Of a stretch of 64,000 bases of DNA, positions 16,866-25,565 are shown in pieces. The notes beneath the pieces were generated by a model. The model saw nothing but the letters and a program-made list of their open reading frames with translations, searched no databases and had not been told where the DNA came from. Origin of the DNA: CAXXOK01 sp964584315. GTDB lineage: Bacteria; Bacillota; Clostridia; Christensenellales; Aristaeellaceae. The translations under genes and the position numbers were made by a program. The DNA lies in NCBI GenBank assembly GCA_964584315.1, contig CAZOZO010000016.1, positions 1 through 64,000 on the forward strand, written 5' to 3'. The number at the start of each line of letters is the position of its first letter. The stretch's first letter is position 1.

Positions 16866-18266
16866 TTACACGGGCATGACTTTCTTTTCCTTGTCCAGCA
16901 TGGTGCTGTCCACGCCCAGCTGCTTGGCCTGGCGGTACTGGAAGAACTTGACCGCCACCTGCGGGAACAGCGCGTAGCTGAGCACGTCCTCTTCCTGCTG
17001 GTAGTAGTCGCGGATCTCCTCGCGGTACTTGTCCAGTTCCGGCGGGATGTCGTCCGCGGGGCGGTGCGTGATCACGGGCGCATCGCCGATGACCTTCTTG
17101 CGCACTTCCTCGTTCACCTCGGCGGGCAGCAGGCCGTATTCGCCGCGCAGCAGGGCCTTGCTCTCCTTGCTGGCCAGCTTGTAACGCTCGCCGCCAAGGA
17201 TGTTCATGACCGCCTGCGTGCCCACGATCTGGCTGGTGGGGGTCACCAGCGGGGGATAGCCGAAGTCCTTGCGCACGCGCGGCACTTCCTCCAGCACGTC
17301 GTAGTACTTGTTCATGGCGTTGGCATCCTTCAGCTGGCTGATCAGGTTGCTAAGCATCCCGCCGGGCACCTGATAGAGCAGCGCGTTGGCGTCGGTCGCC
17401 AGCACGCGGCCGGGGTCGCGCCAGCCAGCCTTGGTCAGGTCGTCCGCCACGTCGCGGAAGTAGGCCGCAAGGTCGCTCAGCAGCTTGAGGTCCAGCCCGG
17501 TGTCGTACTGCGTGCCCTGGAGCGCCGCCACCAGCGCCTCGGTCGTGGGCTGTGCCGTGCCGCCGCCAAGGGGCGACAGCGCCGTGTCGATCACGTCCAC
17601 GCCCGCCTCCACGGCCTTGAGCAGCGTCATCGCGCCCGTGCCGGTGGTGTCGTGCGTGTGCATCACGATGGGCAGGCCCGTCTCGGCCTTCAGGCGCTTG
17701 ATCAGGCTGTAGGCCGCATAGGGCAGCAGCAGGTTGGCCATGTCCTTGATGCAGATGATATCCGCACCCATCTCCGCGATCTGGCTCGCGAGCTTCACGA
17801 AGTAGTCCTCCGTGTGCACGGGGCTGATGGTGTAGCTCATGGCCACCTCGGCGGTGCCCTTGTACTTCTTGGTGGCCTTAACGGCGGTCTGCATGTTGCG
17901 CAGATCGTTCAGCGCGTCAAAGCAGCGGATGATGTCGATGCCGTTTTCGATGCTCTTCTTCACGAAGAAATCGACCACGTCGTCGGCATAGTGCTTGTAG
18001 CCAAGGATGTTCTGGCCGCGCAGCAGCATTTGCAGCTTGGTGTTTGGCAGGCCCTTGCGCAGGGTGCGCAGGCGCTCCCACGGGTCTTCGTTCAAAAAGC
18101 GCAGGCAGCTGTCAAACGTTGCGCCGCCCCAGCACTCCAGCGAGTAATAGCCAACCTTGTCCAGTTTCTCAAAAGCGGGCTCCATCTGCGCAATGCGCAT
18201 ACGCGTCGCCGCCTGGCTCTGGTGCGCATCGCGCAAAATGGTATCGGTAATTCCGACCTTAGCCAT
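16866..18266 (-). CDS. oadA: Oxaloacetate decarboxylase / transcarboxylase 5S-type carboxyltransferase
   Basis: A 466-residue biotin-dependent 2-oxoacid carboxyltransferase (HMGL-like TIM barrel plus conserved C-terminal region). Visible catalytic features are TDTILRDAHQS (metal-binding D13), the carbamylated-type lysine in CIKDM (K174), and MHTHDTTG (H203/H205 metal ligands). It lacks a fused biotinyl domain, so it must work with the separate carrier protein in this operon, as transcarboxylase 5S does. AAGGAG lies 7 nt before the ATG. Last gene of a five-gene operon. Confidence 0.9.
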   Translation of the reverse strand: MAKVGITDTILRDAHQSQAATRMRIAQMEPAFEKLDKVGYYSLECWGGATFDSCLRFLNEDPWERLRTLRKGLPNTKLQMLLRGQNILGYKHYADDVVDFFVKKSIENGIDIIRCFDALNDLRNMQTAVKATKKYKGTAEVAMSYTISPVHTEDYFVKLASQIAEMGADIICIKDMANLLLPYAAYSLIKRLKAETGLPIVMHTHDTTGTGAMTLLKAVEAGVDVIDTALSPLGGGTAQPTTEALVAALQGTQYDTGLDLKLLSDLAAYFRDVADDLTKAGWRDPGRVLATDANALLYQVPGGMLSNLISQLKDANAMNKYYDVLEEVPRVRKDFGYPPLVTPTSQIVGTQAVMNILGGERYKLASKESKALLRGEYGLLPAEVNEEVRKKVIGDAPVITHRPADDIPPELDKYREEIRDYYQQEEDVLSYALFPQVAVKFFQYRQAKQLGVDSTMLDKEKKVMPV

Positions 18267-18303
18267 TATCGTATCTCCTTTCAAACAGTGGTGGAAACGG
18301 CGC

Positions 18304-19542
18304 TTATGCGCCAAACATACTCAGCAAGATGCCCGCAGCGATGGCCGAACCGATCACGCCGGCCACGTTGGGGCCCATGGCGTGCATCAGCAGGAAGTTG
18401 CCGGGGTTGGCTTTCTGCCCTTCCACCTGGCTGACACGCGCGGCCATCGGCACCGCCGATACGCCCGCCGAGCCGATCAGGGGGTTGATCTTGCCGCCGC
18501 TGAGCTTATTCATCAGCTTGCCGAGAAGCACGCCGCCCGCCGTGCCAAACCCAAACGCCACAACGCCCAGTACGATGATCTCCAGCGTTTGCAGCTTCAG
18601 GAACGTTTCGGCATTGGCCGTAGCGCCCACCGTGACACCCAGGAAGATGACCACGATGTTGCTCAGCTCGTTCTGCGCGGTTTTGCTCAGGCGTTCCACC
18701 ACGCCGCTTTCGCGTATCAGGTTGCCCAGCATCAGCATACCCACCAGCGGAGCCGCCGAGGGCAGCAGCAGGCTGCACACGATGGTAACGGCAATGGGGA
18801 AGATGATTTTCTCGCGCTTGCTCACGGGCCGCAGCTGCTCCATCACGATCATGCGCTCTTTCTTGGTGGTCAGCGCGCGCATGATGGGCGGCTGTATCAC
18901 GGGCACCAGCGCCATGTAGCTGTACGCAGCCACGGCGATGGGGCCCAGCAGGTGCGGCGCCAGCTTGCCGGTCAGGTAGATGGCCGTGGGGCCATCCGCG
19001 CCGCCGATGATGCCGATGGAGCTGCTCTCCTGCGGGCTGAAGCCCAGCATCTGCGCGCCGATGAAGGTCACGAAGATACCCAGCTGCGCCGCAGCGCCCA
19101 GCAACAGGCTGCGCGGGTTGGCGATCAGGGGGCCGAAATCGGTCATCGCGCCAACGCCCAGGAAGATGAGCGGCGGATAGATGCCCAGCTTGACGCCCTG
19201 GTAAAGGTAGTACAGGAGGCCGCCCGCCTGCTTGATGTACTGATACACGGTGGTACCGTCCTGCAGGATGGTGGGCACGCCCGCCTTGCCGTTATGCGTC
19301 GCGGTGGCGAAGTACTCGTAGGTGGGGCCGTCCATCAGCCCCGCCAGCGGCAGGTTAGCCAGCAGCATGCCAAACGCGATGGGCAGCAGCAGCAGCGGCT
19401 CATACTTTTTGACGACGGCGAGGTAGATGAGCACGCACGACACGGCGATCATGATCAAGTACTGGGGCTGCTGTATAAGCGCCATGATACCGGATTGTTG
19501 TGCGAGCTTCACCAGACTCTCGCCTACATTGATAGTTTCCAT
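18304..19542 (-). CDS. Na+-translocating decarboxylase beta subunit
   Basis: A 412-residue membrane subunit (OadB/MmdB/GcdB family) that decarboxylates carboxybiotin and exports Na+. It is highly hydrophobic with about nine to eleven helices. The conserved GIIGGADGPTAIYLTGKLA segment (about residues 184-202) contains the Asp that binds Na+, and the C-terminal half has NPLIGSAGVSAVP and HAMGPNVAGVIGSA, typical of the inverted repeat. It sits between the carrier and the 5S-type gene. Substrate class cannot be read from this subunit, so no specific symbol is given. Confidence 0.93.
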   Translation of the reverse strand: METINVGESLVKLAQQSGIMALIQQPQYLIMIAVSCVLIYLAVVKKYEPLLLLPIAFGMLLANLPLAGLMDGPTYEYFATATHNGKAGVPTILQDGTTVYQYIKQAGGLLYYLYQGVKLGIYPPLIFLGVGAMTDFGPLIANPRSLLLGAAAQLGIFVTFIGAQMLGFSPQESSSIGIIGGADGPTAIYLTGKLAPHLLGPIAVAAYSYMALVPVIQPPIMRALTTKKERMIVMEQLRPVSKREKIIFPIAVTIVCSLLLPSAAPLVGMLMLGNLIRESGVVERLSKTAQNELSNIVVIFLGVTVGATANAETFLKLQTLEIIVLGVVAFGFGTAGGVLLGKLMNKLSGGKINPLIGSAGVSAVPMAARVSQVEGQKANPGNFLLMHAMGPNVAGVIGSAIAAGILLSMFGA

Positions 19543-19585
19543 GAAAGCCCAACTCCTCGCCGGTTAATTGCTTGCGAACCCTTGC

Positions 19586-20008
19586 TTAGCCAATCACGAC
19601 CAGCACGTCGCCGCTATTGACCGACGCACCCTTGCCCACGAGCACCTGCGCAATGGTTCCATCCGCGGGCGAGAGGATCTCGTTTTCCATCTTCATGGCT
19701 TCCAGAATCAACAGGATATCGCCCTTCTTGACGGTGCTGCCCGCGGCGGCGCGAACGTCCAGAATGGTGCCCGGCATGGGGGCGTTGATCTTGGTGCCAC
19801 CGGCGACCGGCGCGGCGGCCACGGGGGCGGCAACCGGCGCGGCAGCCACGGGGGCGGGGGCGGCCACGGGAGCCGCAACCGGCGCGGACGCAACGGCTAC
19901 GGGCGCAACGGCTACGGGCGCCACGGCCACAGGCGCGGCAAACGCGCCAACCTCGTCTACGGAAACCTGATATGCGATACCATTGACGCTCACATTAAAC
20001 TGACGCAT
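19586..20008 (-). CDS. Biotin carboxyl carrier protein of the decarboxylase complex
   Basis: A 140-residue carrier subunit. A short N-terminal domain (MRQFNVSVNG, 1-22) is joined by a long Ala/Pro/Val-rich flexible linker (about 23-70, built from repeated APVAVAPVA-like units) to a biotinyl domain. The domain has EAMKMEN with biotinylated Lys at K106, 34-35 residues from the C-terminus as usual. It shuttles carboxyl groups from the carboxyltransferase(s) to the beta subunit. Same layout as MmdC/GcdC. It is likely cotranscribed with its neighbours (43- and 58-nt gaps). Confidence 0.92.
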   Translation of the reverse strand: MRQFNVSVNGIAYQVSVDEVGAFAAPVAVAPVAVAPVAVASAPVAAPVAAPAPVAAAPVAAPVAAAPVAGGTKINAPMPGTILDVRAAAGSTVKKGDILLILEAMKMENEILSPADGTIAQVLVGKGASVNSGDVLVVIG

Positions 20009-20066
20009 GAGTCAAATCCTCCTTGTGATTGATCAAGTAAACCTGGGCGGCAGAGGGCCGCCGATG

Positions 20067-20411
20067 TTACATGCGGCTGTAGATCTGATCCTCGCGGCCC
20101 GCGCTGTTCCACGCGGGGGCGTTATGCACGCGGCGCACGTGCCGTACCACAAAGCCGGTATCGCCCTGCCACACGGCGGCGATGGCGGCGGTGATGGCGG
20201 CGATGATCTCCGGCGATACGCCCTGCGCGGCAATGGGCGAGACGGGGGCGTGGGCCGGGGCGGGGGTTTGGATCTCCTCCGCCTGCTTGACCTTGCGCTC
20301 CCTGGACGCGGCGGTGATCAGCTTCATGCAGAAAATCAGCAGGATAAGCCCCGCAAACACCACCAGCATACCGATGAGCGCAACGGAGAGACCAAAACCA
20401 AGCTTTTCCAT
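20067..20411 (-). CDS. Decarboxylase small membrane subunit (OadG/MmdD-like)
   Basis: A 114-residue protein with one N-terminal TM helix (about 8-30, SVALIGMLVVFAGLILLIF), a Pro/Ala linker (about 48-62) and a short C-terminal region ending HNAPAWNSAGREDQIYSRM. OadG/MmdD subunits anchor and assemble the complex. The second in-frame ATG was chosen because GGAAGGG sits 6 nt upstream of it and abuts the first. Gene order carboxyltransferase, small subunit, biotin carrier, beta is that of methylmalonyl-CoA decarboxylase operons. Confidence 0.85.
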   Translation of the reverse strand: MEKLGFGLSVALIGMLVVFAGLILLIFCMKLITAASRERKVKQAEEIQTPAPAHAPVSPIAAQGVSPEIIAAITAAIAAVWQGDTGFVVRHVRRVHNAPAWNSAGREDQIYSRM

Positions 20412-20432
20412 GGTCATCCCTTCCTTTCGCGC

Positions 20433-21908
20433 TTACAGGGGCATGTTGCCGTGCTTCTTGGCGGGGTTGCTGTCGCGCTTGCTCAGCAGCATCTCCAGCG
20501 AAGCGATCAGCAGCTTGCGGGTCTGCGCGGGGTCGATCACGTCGTCCACGAGGCCCGCCTTGGCGGCGCACACGGCGCTGGCGACGCTTTCCACATACTC
20601 CGCGGCGTACTTGGCGCGCGTTTCCTCGGGGGTGCCTTCCTTATCGGCCTTCACCTCGTCGGTATAGAGCACGGCTACGGCGGCCTCGGGCGTAAGCGCA
20701 CTGATGACCGCGCCCGGCCAGGCAAAGATCATATCCGCATTGGCCTTGCCGCCCAGCGCCACATAGGCCTGCCCGATGGCGTCGCCGGTAACGACGGCCA
20801 GCTTGGGCACGGTGGCGGTGGCGTAGGCGTAGAGCAGCTGGCTCTGCGCGTTCATCAGCCAGCTCTGGTTGTCAAGCCGGTCCACCTTGACGCCGCTGGT
20901 GTTGACCAGGCTGACCACGGGGATATTGAAGCAGTCGAGGAAATGCACAAAGCGGGCAGCTTTCTGCAGCGCCCCGGCAGTCAAATACCCGGCGGCGGTT
21001 GCGACAACGCCCACACTGTGCCCGCCGATGCGGCCCAGCGCGGTGCGCACGCCCGTCTCGTAGGCGGCTTTCAGCTCCACCTGGGTGCCCGCGTCCATCA
21101 GCTGCGAAAGCAGCGCGGTCACGTCCGCGGCGGCCAGCTCGGGCAGCAGGCGGTTCAGGTCGTCGCCATCCACGATGTCGGCGTCCTCCGCATTGCTACC
21201 GGGCAGCAGCGAGAGCACCTGCGCGGCAAGGGCGAGAGCCTCGTCCTCCGTGGCGGCCACCAGCGACACGCCGCCCTGCGCGGCCATCATGTCCGCGCCG
21301 CCCACAGCCTCGGGCTTCACGTCGATGCCGTTCATGGCCGCGAGCACCTGCGGGCCGAACACGCCCATCGCGGCGGTTTTCTTGGCCATGATGCTGACAT
21401 CCGCCAGCTGCGCCAAAAGCGCCGCGCCGCCGACGGCGGGGCCCAGCACCACCGCGACGATGGGGCTTACGCCGCTGAGGCGGGCGATGTTTTTGTAGAT
21501 TTCCGCATAGGCATTCATGCCTGCCGCGCCTTCGTCGATGCGCACGCCAGCGCTGTCCAGCAGCGCGATGACGGGCGTGCCCGTCTTGAGCGCCAGGTCG
21601 AGCGTCTTGTTGATCTTGAGCGCCTGAAGCTTGCCCATAGCGCCGCCGTGCACCGTGAAGTCCTGCGCGAAGAGGGTAACCGGGCGGTCCTGCACCGTTG
21701 CGTAGCCGGTGACCACGCCCGCGGCCTCGCCGCCCTCGCTTACCAATGCGTACAGTTCCACGAAGCTGCCCGCGTCCACGAACCGTTCGATGCGCTGGCG
21801 CGCGGTCAGCTTACCCGCGTCACGCTGTGCCTTCGCGCGCGCTTCGTCGCCCGCGCTCAGGGTTTCACGAAGCGCCTGCACCGTTTTGAGGTCTTGAGAG
21901 TTCTGCAT
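20433..21908 (-). CDS. Acyl-CoA carboxyltransferase, MmdA/transcarboxylase 12S-like
   Basis: A 491-residue biotin-dependent acyl-CoA carboxyltransferase with tandem crotonase-like halves. The N-terminal half has KLTARQRIERFVDAGSF, FAQDFTVHGGAMG and the oxyanion stretch GPAVGGAALLAQLAD. The C-terminal half has GYLTAGALQKAARFVHFLD and VSLVNTSGV. In the second half the usual RKAYGGAY is changed to GDAIGQAY, so substrate specificity (methylmalonyl-, glutaconyl- or another CoA ester) is uncertain. First gene of the operon; GGAAGGAGAACGGAA precedes the ATG. Confidence 0.88.
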   Translation of the reverse strand: MQNSQDLKTVQALRETLSAGDEARAKAQRDAGKLTARQRIERFVDAGSFVELYALVSEGGEAAGVVTGYATVQDRPVTLFAQDFTVHGGAMGKLQALKINKTLDLALKTGTPVIALLDSAGVRIDEGAAGMNAYAEIYKNIARLSGVSPIVAVVLGPAVGGAALLAQLADVSIMAKKTAAMGVFGPQVLAAMNGIDVKPEAVGGADMMAAQGGVSLVAATEDEALALAAQVLSLLPGSNAEDADIVDGDDLNRLLPELAAADVTALLSQLMDAGTQVELKAAYETGVRTALGRIGGHSVGVVATAAGYLTAGALQKAARFVHFLDCFNIPVVSLVNTSGVKVDRLDNQSWLMNAQSQLLYAYATATVPKLAVVTGDAIGQAYVALGGKANADMIFAWPGAVISALTPEAAVAVLYTDEVKADKEGTPEETRAKYAAEYVESVASAVCAAKAGLVDDVIDPAQTRKLLIASLEMLLSKRDSNPAKKHGNMPL

Positions 21909-22120
21909 TTCCGTTCTCCTTCCGTCGGATTGGGTTTGTGTATCGGGGAGGATTGAAAAAGCTCAATTTACTCCTGTTTCTGTTAGTTCTGCGCCTGCCT
22001 CCTTTATTCCTGCGTGCGTGTTAGAAATTTGACAATATTTTTTGCCGCATCATACATCGCCGCAGCGCAAAATGGCTGAAACACAATGCTTAGTCCGCGA
22101 TGCCACCATATCCGAAAAAC
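21909..22120 (-). other. Leader/upstream region of the decarboxylase operon
   Basis: AT-richer DNA with a run AAAAAATATTGTCAAATTTC on the minus strand and an extra AAAGGAGG near 22000 that is not followed by a gene. A promoter is expected here but no -35/-10 pair with acceptable spacing was found. No open frame is supported. Confidence 0.35.
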
Positions 22121-22145
22121 AAAAAAAGCACAGGCGACGCTGTGC
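22121..22145 (-). terminator. Intrinsic terminator downstream of the FAD oxidoreductase
   Basis: Minus strand GCACAG (22145-22140), a CGTCGC loop, CTGTGC (22133-22128) and seven T residues (22127-22121). It is 250 nt past the oxidoreductase stop and may end that long transcript or a separate small RNA. Confidence 0.75.
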
Positions 22146-22301
22146 TCTGCAACTCCATCCTCCCGGCATGGCTCTTTCGCAGGCATTCATCGACGTGCAA
22201 TGCCGCAATCCATCGCCTCGCCTGCAAAAGGCGTCTCTCCGCCGCCAGCACCCGAGCGTTAGTGCGAGCGATGCCGCAGTGCCAAAAACCTACGCCCAAG
22301 T

Positions 22302-22336
22302 ACAGCAGCCACGGCGCAATACGCCGTGGCTGCTGT
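22302..22336. repeat. Perfect 15-bp inverted repeat
   Basis: ACAGCAGCCACGGCG (22302-22316) pairs perfectly with CGCCGTGGCTGCTGT (22322-22336) over a 5-nt loop. It has no adjacent T-tract, but the minus strand reaches GTTTTTGG about 20 nt later. It lies 60 nt beyond the FAD oxidoreductase stop and could stabilise the mRNA 3' end or act as a weak terminator. Confidence 0.7.
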
Positions 22337-22395
22337 GAAAAGTATCTGTGTTTCGGTGGCACGGACCATTCGTCCGTCTCCGGCTTCCGCTCGGC

Positions 22396-23811
22396 TTACA
22401 TCCTGCCTGTGATATCGTCCGCCACGGCCATGCCGGTCACGCTGGCCTGCATCAGCCCGCGGGTGATGCCCGCGCCGTCGCCGATGGTATACAGGCCGCC
22501 GATGGCGGTCTCAAAGTTATTGTTCACCAACACCTTGCTGGAGTAGAACTTGACCTCGACGCCGTAGAGCAGCGTGTTTTGGCTGTACAGGCCCGGAGCA
22601 AGGTGGTCGAACGCGCGCAGCGCCTCGATGATGCTGGTCAGGTGCCGCGCTGGCAGCACGAAGCTCAAATCCCCCGGCACGGCGGTAGAGAGCGTAGGGA
22701 TGGTGGTGGACTTGCGCAGGCGGCTTGCGTCCGTGCGGCGGCCCTTGAGCAGGTCGCCCAGCCGCTGCACCATGATTGGTCCGCCCGTCAGCATGTTGCC
22801 AAGCTGAGCGATGTAGCGGCCATACTCGATGGGCTGGTTGAAAGGCTCGGTGAACGACGTGCTCACCAGCAGCGCAAAGTTGGTGTTGCCGGTGCGCTTT
22901 GCCGGGTCCTCATAGCTGTGGCCGTTCACCACCGCGATGCCGCCCTCGTAATGCTCCTGGCTCACCTCGCCGCCGGGGTTCATGCAGAAGGTGCGCACCT
23001 TGTTTTCATAGGTGTCGCTGTAGTAGACGAGCTTGGCCTCATACAGGTCGCGGGTGAGGCCGTCCATAATGGCGTTGGGCACCTCGACGCGCACGCCGAT
23101 GTCCACCTCGTTGTTTTTAGTGCGCAGGCCCAGCTTACCCGCCGTTTCGCTGAGCCACTGCGCGCCGCCGCGGCCCGGCGCGGCCACCACGAAGGGTGCC
23201 AGCGCGGTGAAGGCATCGCCGTTTCGCGGCTGGATGCGCACGCCTACCACCCGCTCGTTTTCCACCAGGATATCCTGCGCGGTGGTCAGCTCCAGAAACG
23301 TGGTGTTCGTGTTTTCGACCAGGTGGTCATGCATCGCGCCCAGCACCGGGCCCGCGTTCTCCGTGCCCAGATGGCGCACGGGGCAGGGCACCAGCCGGAT
23401 GTTGTGGCGGCTGGCCTGATAGGCGATCTCCTCCACGCGGCGGTCGTCGCGGCCGTGCACCACGGGGCTGGCCCCGAAGCGCAGGTAGATATCGTCCGCG
23501 CGCTGGATGTACTCCATGGCGCGCTTGTGGCCCATGTATTCGCTGATCTGGCCGCCCACCTCATCGCACAGGCTCAGCTTGCCGTCGCTGAACGCGCCCG
23601 CCCCGGCCCAGCCGTGCACGATGCCGCAGGGGTTGCAGTGCACGCACTGCCCGTTGATGCGCGCGGGGCAGGTGCGGTTTTTGATGGCGCGGCCCGTGTC
23701 CACGATCAACACACGGCTGTCCGGCTTCTTTTGGGTCACTTCCAGCGCGGTAAAGATACCGGCGGGGCCGGCGCCGATCACGATCACGTCATAGTTCTGG
23801 TTTGCTTGCAT
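22396..23811 (-). CDS. NAD(P)/FAD-dependent oxidoreductase (COG2509-type)
   Basis: A 471-residue flavoprotein dehydrogenase of uncharacterised function. The N-terminal dinucleotide-binding motif DVIVIGAGPAGIFTALEV is at about 8-25, followed by a cysteine-containing CPARINGQCVHCNPCG (about 48-63). GWAGAGAFSDGKL and the C-terminal FAD-site GGLYTIGDGAGITRGLMQAS (about 440-459) match the family of FAD-dependent dehydrogenases found widely in Clostridia. AAAGGAG precedes the ATG by 7 nt. It probably ends a transcript that includes trpS. Confidence 0.85.
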   Translation of the reverse strand: MQANQNYDVIVIGAGPAGIFTALEVTQKKPDSRVLIVDTGRAIKNRTCPARINGQCVHCNPCGIVHGWAGAGAFSDGKLSLCDEVGGQISEYMGHKRAMEYIQRADDIYLRFGASPVVHGRDDRRVEEIAYQASRHNIRLVPCPVRHLGTENAGPVLGAMHDHLVENTNTTFLELTTAQDILVENERVVGVRIQPRNGDAFTALAPFVVAAPGRGGAQWLSETAGKLGLRTKNNEVDIGVRVEVPNAIMDGLTRDLYEAKLVYYSDTYENKVRTFCMNPGGEVSQEHYEGGIAVVNGHSYEDPAKRTGNTNFALLVSTSFTEPFNQPIEYGRYIAQLGNMLTGGPIMVQRLGDLLKGRRTDASRLRKSTTIPTLSTAVPGDLSFVLPARHLTSIIEALRAFDHLAPGLYSQNTLLYGVEVKFYSSKVLVNNNFETAIGGLYTIGDGAGITRGLMQASVTGMAVADDITGRM

Positions 23812-23874
23812 GGTATAGCTCCTTTGTGCGGGTCGGTTGAGGGGAACGAGTATGTGCGGGCTGAAAGGCGTCGG

Positions 23875-24897
23875 TCAGCCCTTGCCGTGCGGGGCGAAGC
23901 CCACCTTGCGCTTGACCTTGTCCAACGTGCGGTTCGCGCGGCGGGCGGCCTCCTGCGCGTTGCGGTCGAGAATCGCTTGCAGCGTGGTCTTGTCCGCGAT
24001 GATGCGCTTATACTCCGCCTGAATGGGGGCCAGCGTGTCGCACACCACGTCCGCCACGCGGCTCTTGAGGCCGCCGTAGCCCTGCCCGGCCAGCGAATCC
24101 GCCACGGCCTGCACAGGCTCGCCGGTCAGCGCGCTCACGATGGATAGCAGGTTGCTCACGCCCGGCTTGTTTTCCACATCGAAGCGGATCTCGCCGTCGC
24201 TGTCGGTCACGGCGCGCTTCACCTTGCGGCGCACATCCTCCGGCGTATCCAAAAGGCCGATGTACGTGTCCTCGGGGTCGGATTTGCTCATCTTGCGGGT
24301 TGGCTCCTGCAGGCTCATCACGCGGCTGCCAACCTTGCCGATGTAGGCTTCCGGGATCACGAAGGTATCGCCGTACAGGCTGTTGAAGCGCTGGCCGATG
24401 TCGCGGGTGATCTCCAGGTGCTGCTTCTGATCCGCGCCGATGGGCACCAGGTCGGTCTGGTAGAGCAGGATATCCGCGGCCATCAGCACGGGGTAGGTGA
24501 AAAGCCCCGCGTTGATGTTGTCTGCGTGCTTGGCGCTCTTGTCTTTGAACTGGGTCATGCGGCTCAGTTCGCCCATGTAGGTGACGCAGCTCAAGACCCA
24601 CGCCAGCTCTGCGTGCGCGCTCACATGGCTTTGGCAATAGATCAGGTTCTTGTCCGGGTCAAGCCCCACGGCCATGTACATGGCGGCCAGCGACAGGCAC
24701 TGGCTGCGCAGCTTGGCCGCGTCCTGCTTGACGGTAATGGCATGCATGTCCACCACGCAGTAGACGCAGTCATACTCGTCCGAAAGGAGCTTGAAATTGC
24801 GCAGCGCGCCGATGTAGTTGCCCAGCGTGAGGGTGCCGGAGGGCTGTATGCCGGAGAAAATGACCTTTTTGCGCTCGATCGGTCCTGCGGTCTGCAT
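23875..24897 (-). CDS. trpS: Tryptophanyl-tRNA synthetase
   Basis: A 340-residue class I aminoacyl-tRNA synthetase charging tRNA-Trp. The HIGH-equivalent PSGTLTLGNYIGAL (about 19-32), MAADILLYQTDLVPIGADQKQH (Trp pocket) and KMSKS (about 200) are intact. Full length for the bacterial family. AAAGGAGG lies 12 nt upstream of the ATG. The 74-nt upstream gap is too short for a T-box leader, so Trp-responsive control is not evident. Confidence 0.97.
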   Translation of the reverse strand: MQTAGPIERKKVIFSGIQPSGTLTLGNYIGALRNFKLLSDEYDCVYCVVDMHAITVKQDAAKLRSQCLSLAAMYMAVGLDPDKNLIYCQSHVSAHAELAWVLSCVTYMGELSRMTQFKDKSAKHADNINAGLFTYPVLMAADILLYQTDLVPIGADQKQHLEITRDIGQRFNSLYGDTFVIPEAYIGKVGSRVMSLQEPTRKMSKSDPEDTYIGLLDTPEDVRRKVKRAVTDSDGEIRFDVENKPGVSNLLSIVSALTGEPVQAVADSLAGQGYGGLKSRVADVVCDTLAPIQAEYKRIIADKTTLQAILDRNAQEAARRANRTLDKVKRKVGFAPHGKG

Positions 24898-24970
24898 GGG
24901 GATGTTGCCTCCTTTATCTGCGGCCCGCGAGGGGCCGGTAGCCCGCCGTGGGCGGGTGCGGTTTTGGGGG

Positions 24971-25549
24971 TCAGGCGTTTTGCCTTGCGGCCTTCATGGC
25001 AAAGTATTCATCCCGCAGGATGCCGTATTCCATATAGTCGCAAATGCCCTGATTGTTGCGGTCAGCCTGCCGCATGGTGCCCTCCAGCGTCATGCCGCAG
25101 CGCAGCATCACCGCGCCGGAGCCTACGTTGCGCGGGTCGTGGCGCGAGTCCACGCGCAGCACGCCTACCTCTTCAAAAAAGAAACGCAGCAGCTCCGCCA
25201 AAGCCTCGCTGGTATAGCCCATGCGCCACCATCGCCGCCCGATGCAGTAGCCTACGTGCACGGACTGCACATCCTCATCCATGCGCACGATGGCGATGCT
25301 GCCGATGGGCTCGCCCCCGTCTTGCGGCACGATGGCCCACTGGTACCAGGTGAGGTCGGCATAGCGGGGCACCCAATCCGCCAGCACGGCCTGTGACACG
25401 CCCACATCGGCATGCGTGGGCCAGGTGAGGTAACGGGTCACCTCCGGGTCGCTGGCCCAGTTGGCAAACATGGCGGGCGCATCCGAAAACGAGAAGGGGC
25501 GCAGGGTAAGCCGCGCGGTGGATAGCGTTTTGGTGCCCAGATGGTTCAT
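24971..25549 (-). CDS. GNAT family N-acetyltransferase, RimJ/RimL-like
   Basis: A 192-residue acetyltransferase. It starts with TARLTLRPFSFSDAPAMF, typical of the RimJ/RimL type. The core contains PIGSIAIVRMDED, VGYCIGRRWWRMGYTSEAL (acetyl-CoA loop, about 103-121) and NVGSGAVMLRCGMTLEGTMRQ. Substrate unknown; relatives acetylate ribosomal protein N-termini or small molecules. GGGGAGG precedes the ATG. It lies 16 nt after the SMR-type gene, so it is likely part of the same transcript. Confidence 0.87.
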   Translation of the reverse strand: MNHLGTKTLSTARLTLRPFSFSDAPAMFANWASDPEVTRYLTWPTHADVGVSQAVLADWVPRYADLTWYQWAIVPQDGGEPIGSIAIVRMDEDVQSVHVGYCIGRRWWRMGYTSEALAELLRFFFEEVGVLRVDSRHDPRNVGSGAVMLRCGMTLEGTMRQADRNNQGICDYMEYGILRDEYFAMKAARQNA

Positions 25550-25565
25550 AGGTACCGCCTCCCCG

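Noticed and set aside
16713..18434. Long plus-strand open frame opposite the oadA and oadB genes
   Set aside because: It is a GC-driven shadow: His/Arg/Ala-rich with no domain, no Shine-Dalgarno, and fully opposite two clear genes.
22028..22050. Plus-strand promoter (TTGACA followed by an ATACAT-like box)
   Set aside because: The -10 is poor and no plus-strand gene follows; the neighbouring genes are on the minus strand.
22090..22362. 90-codon minus-strand frame downstream of the FAD oxidoreductase
   Set aside because: It spans the perfect hairpin and runs past the terminator stem, has no ribosome-binding site and resembles no protein.
24898..24970. T-box upstream of trpS
   Set aside because: The gap to the upstream gene is 73 nt, far too short, and lacks the conserved T-box sequence.
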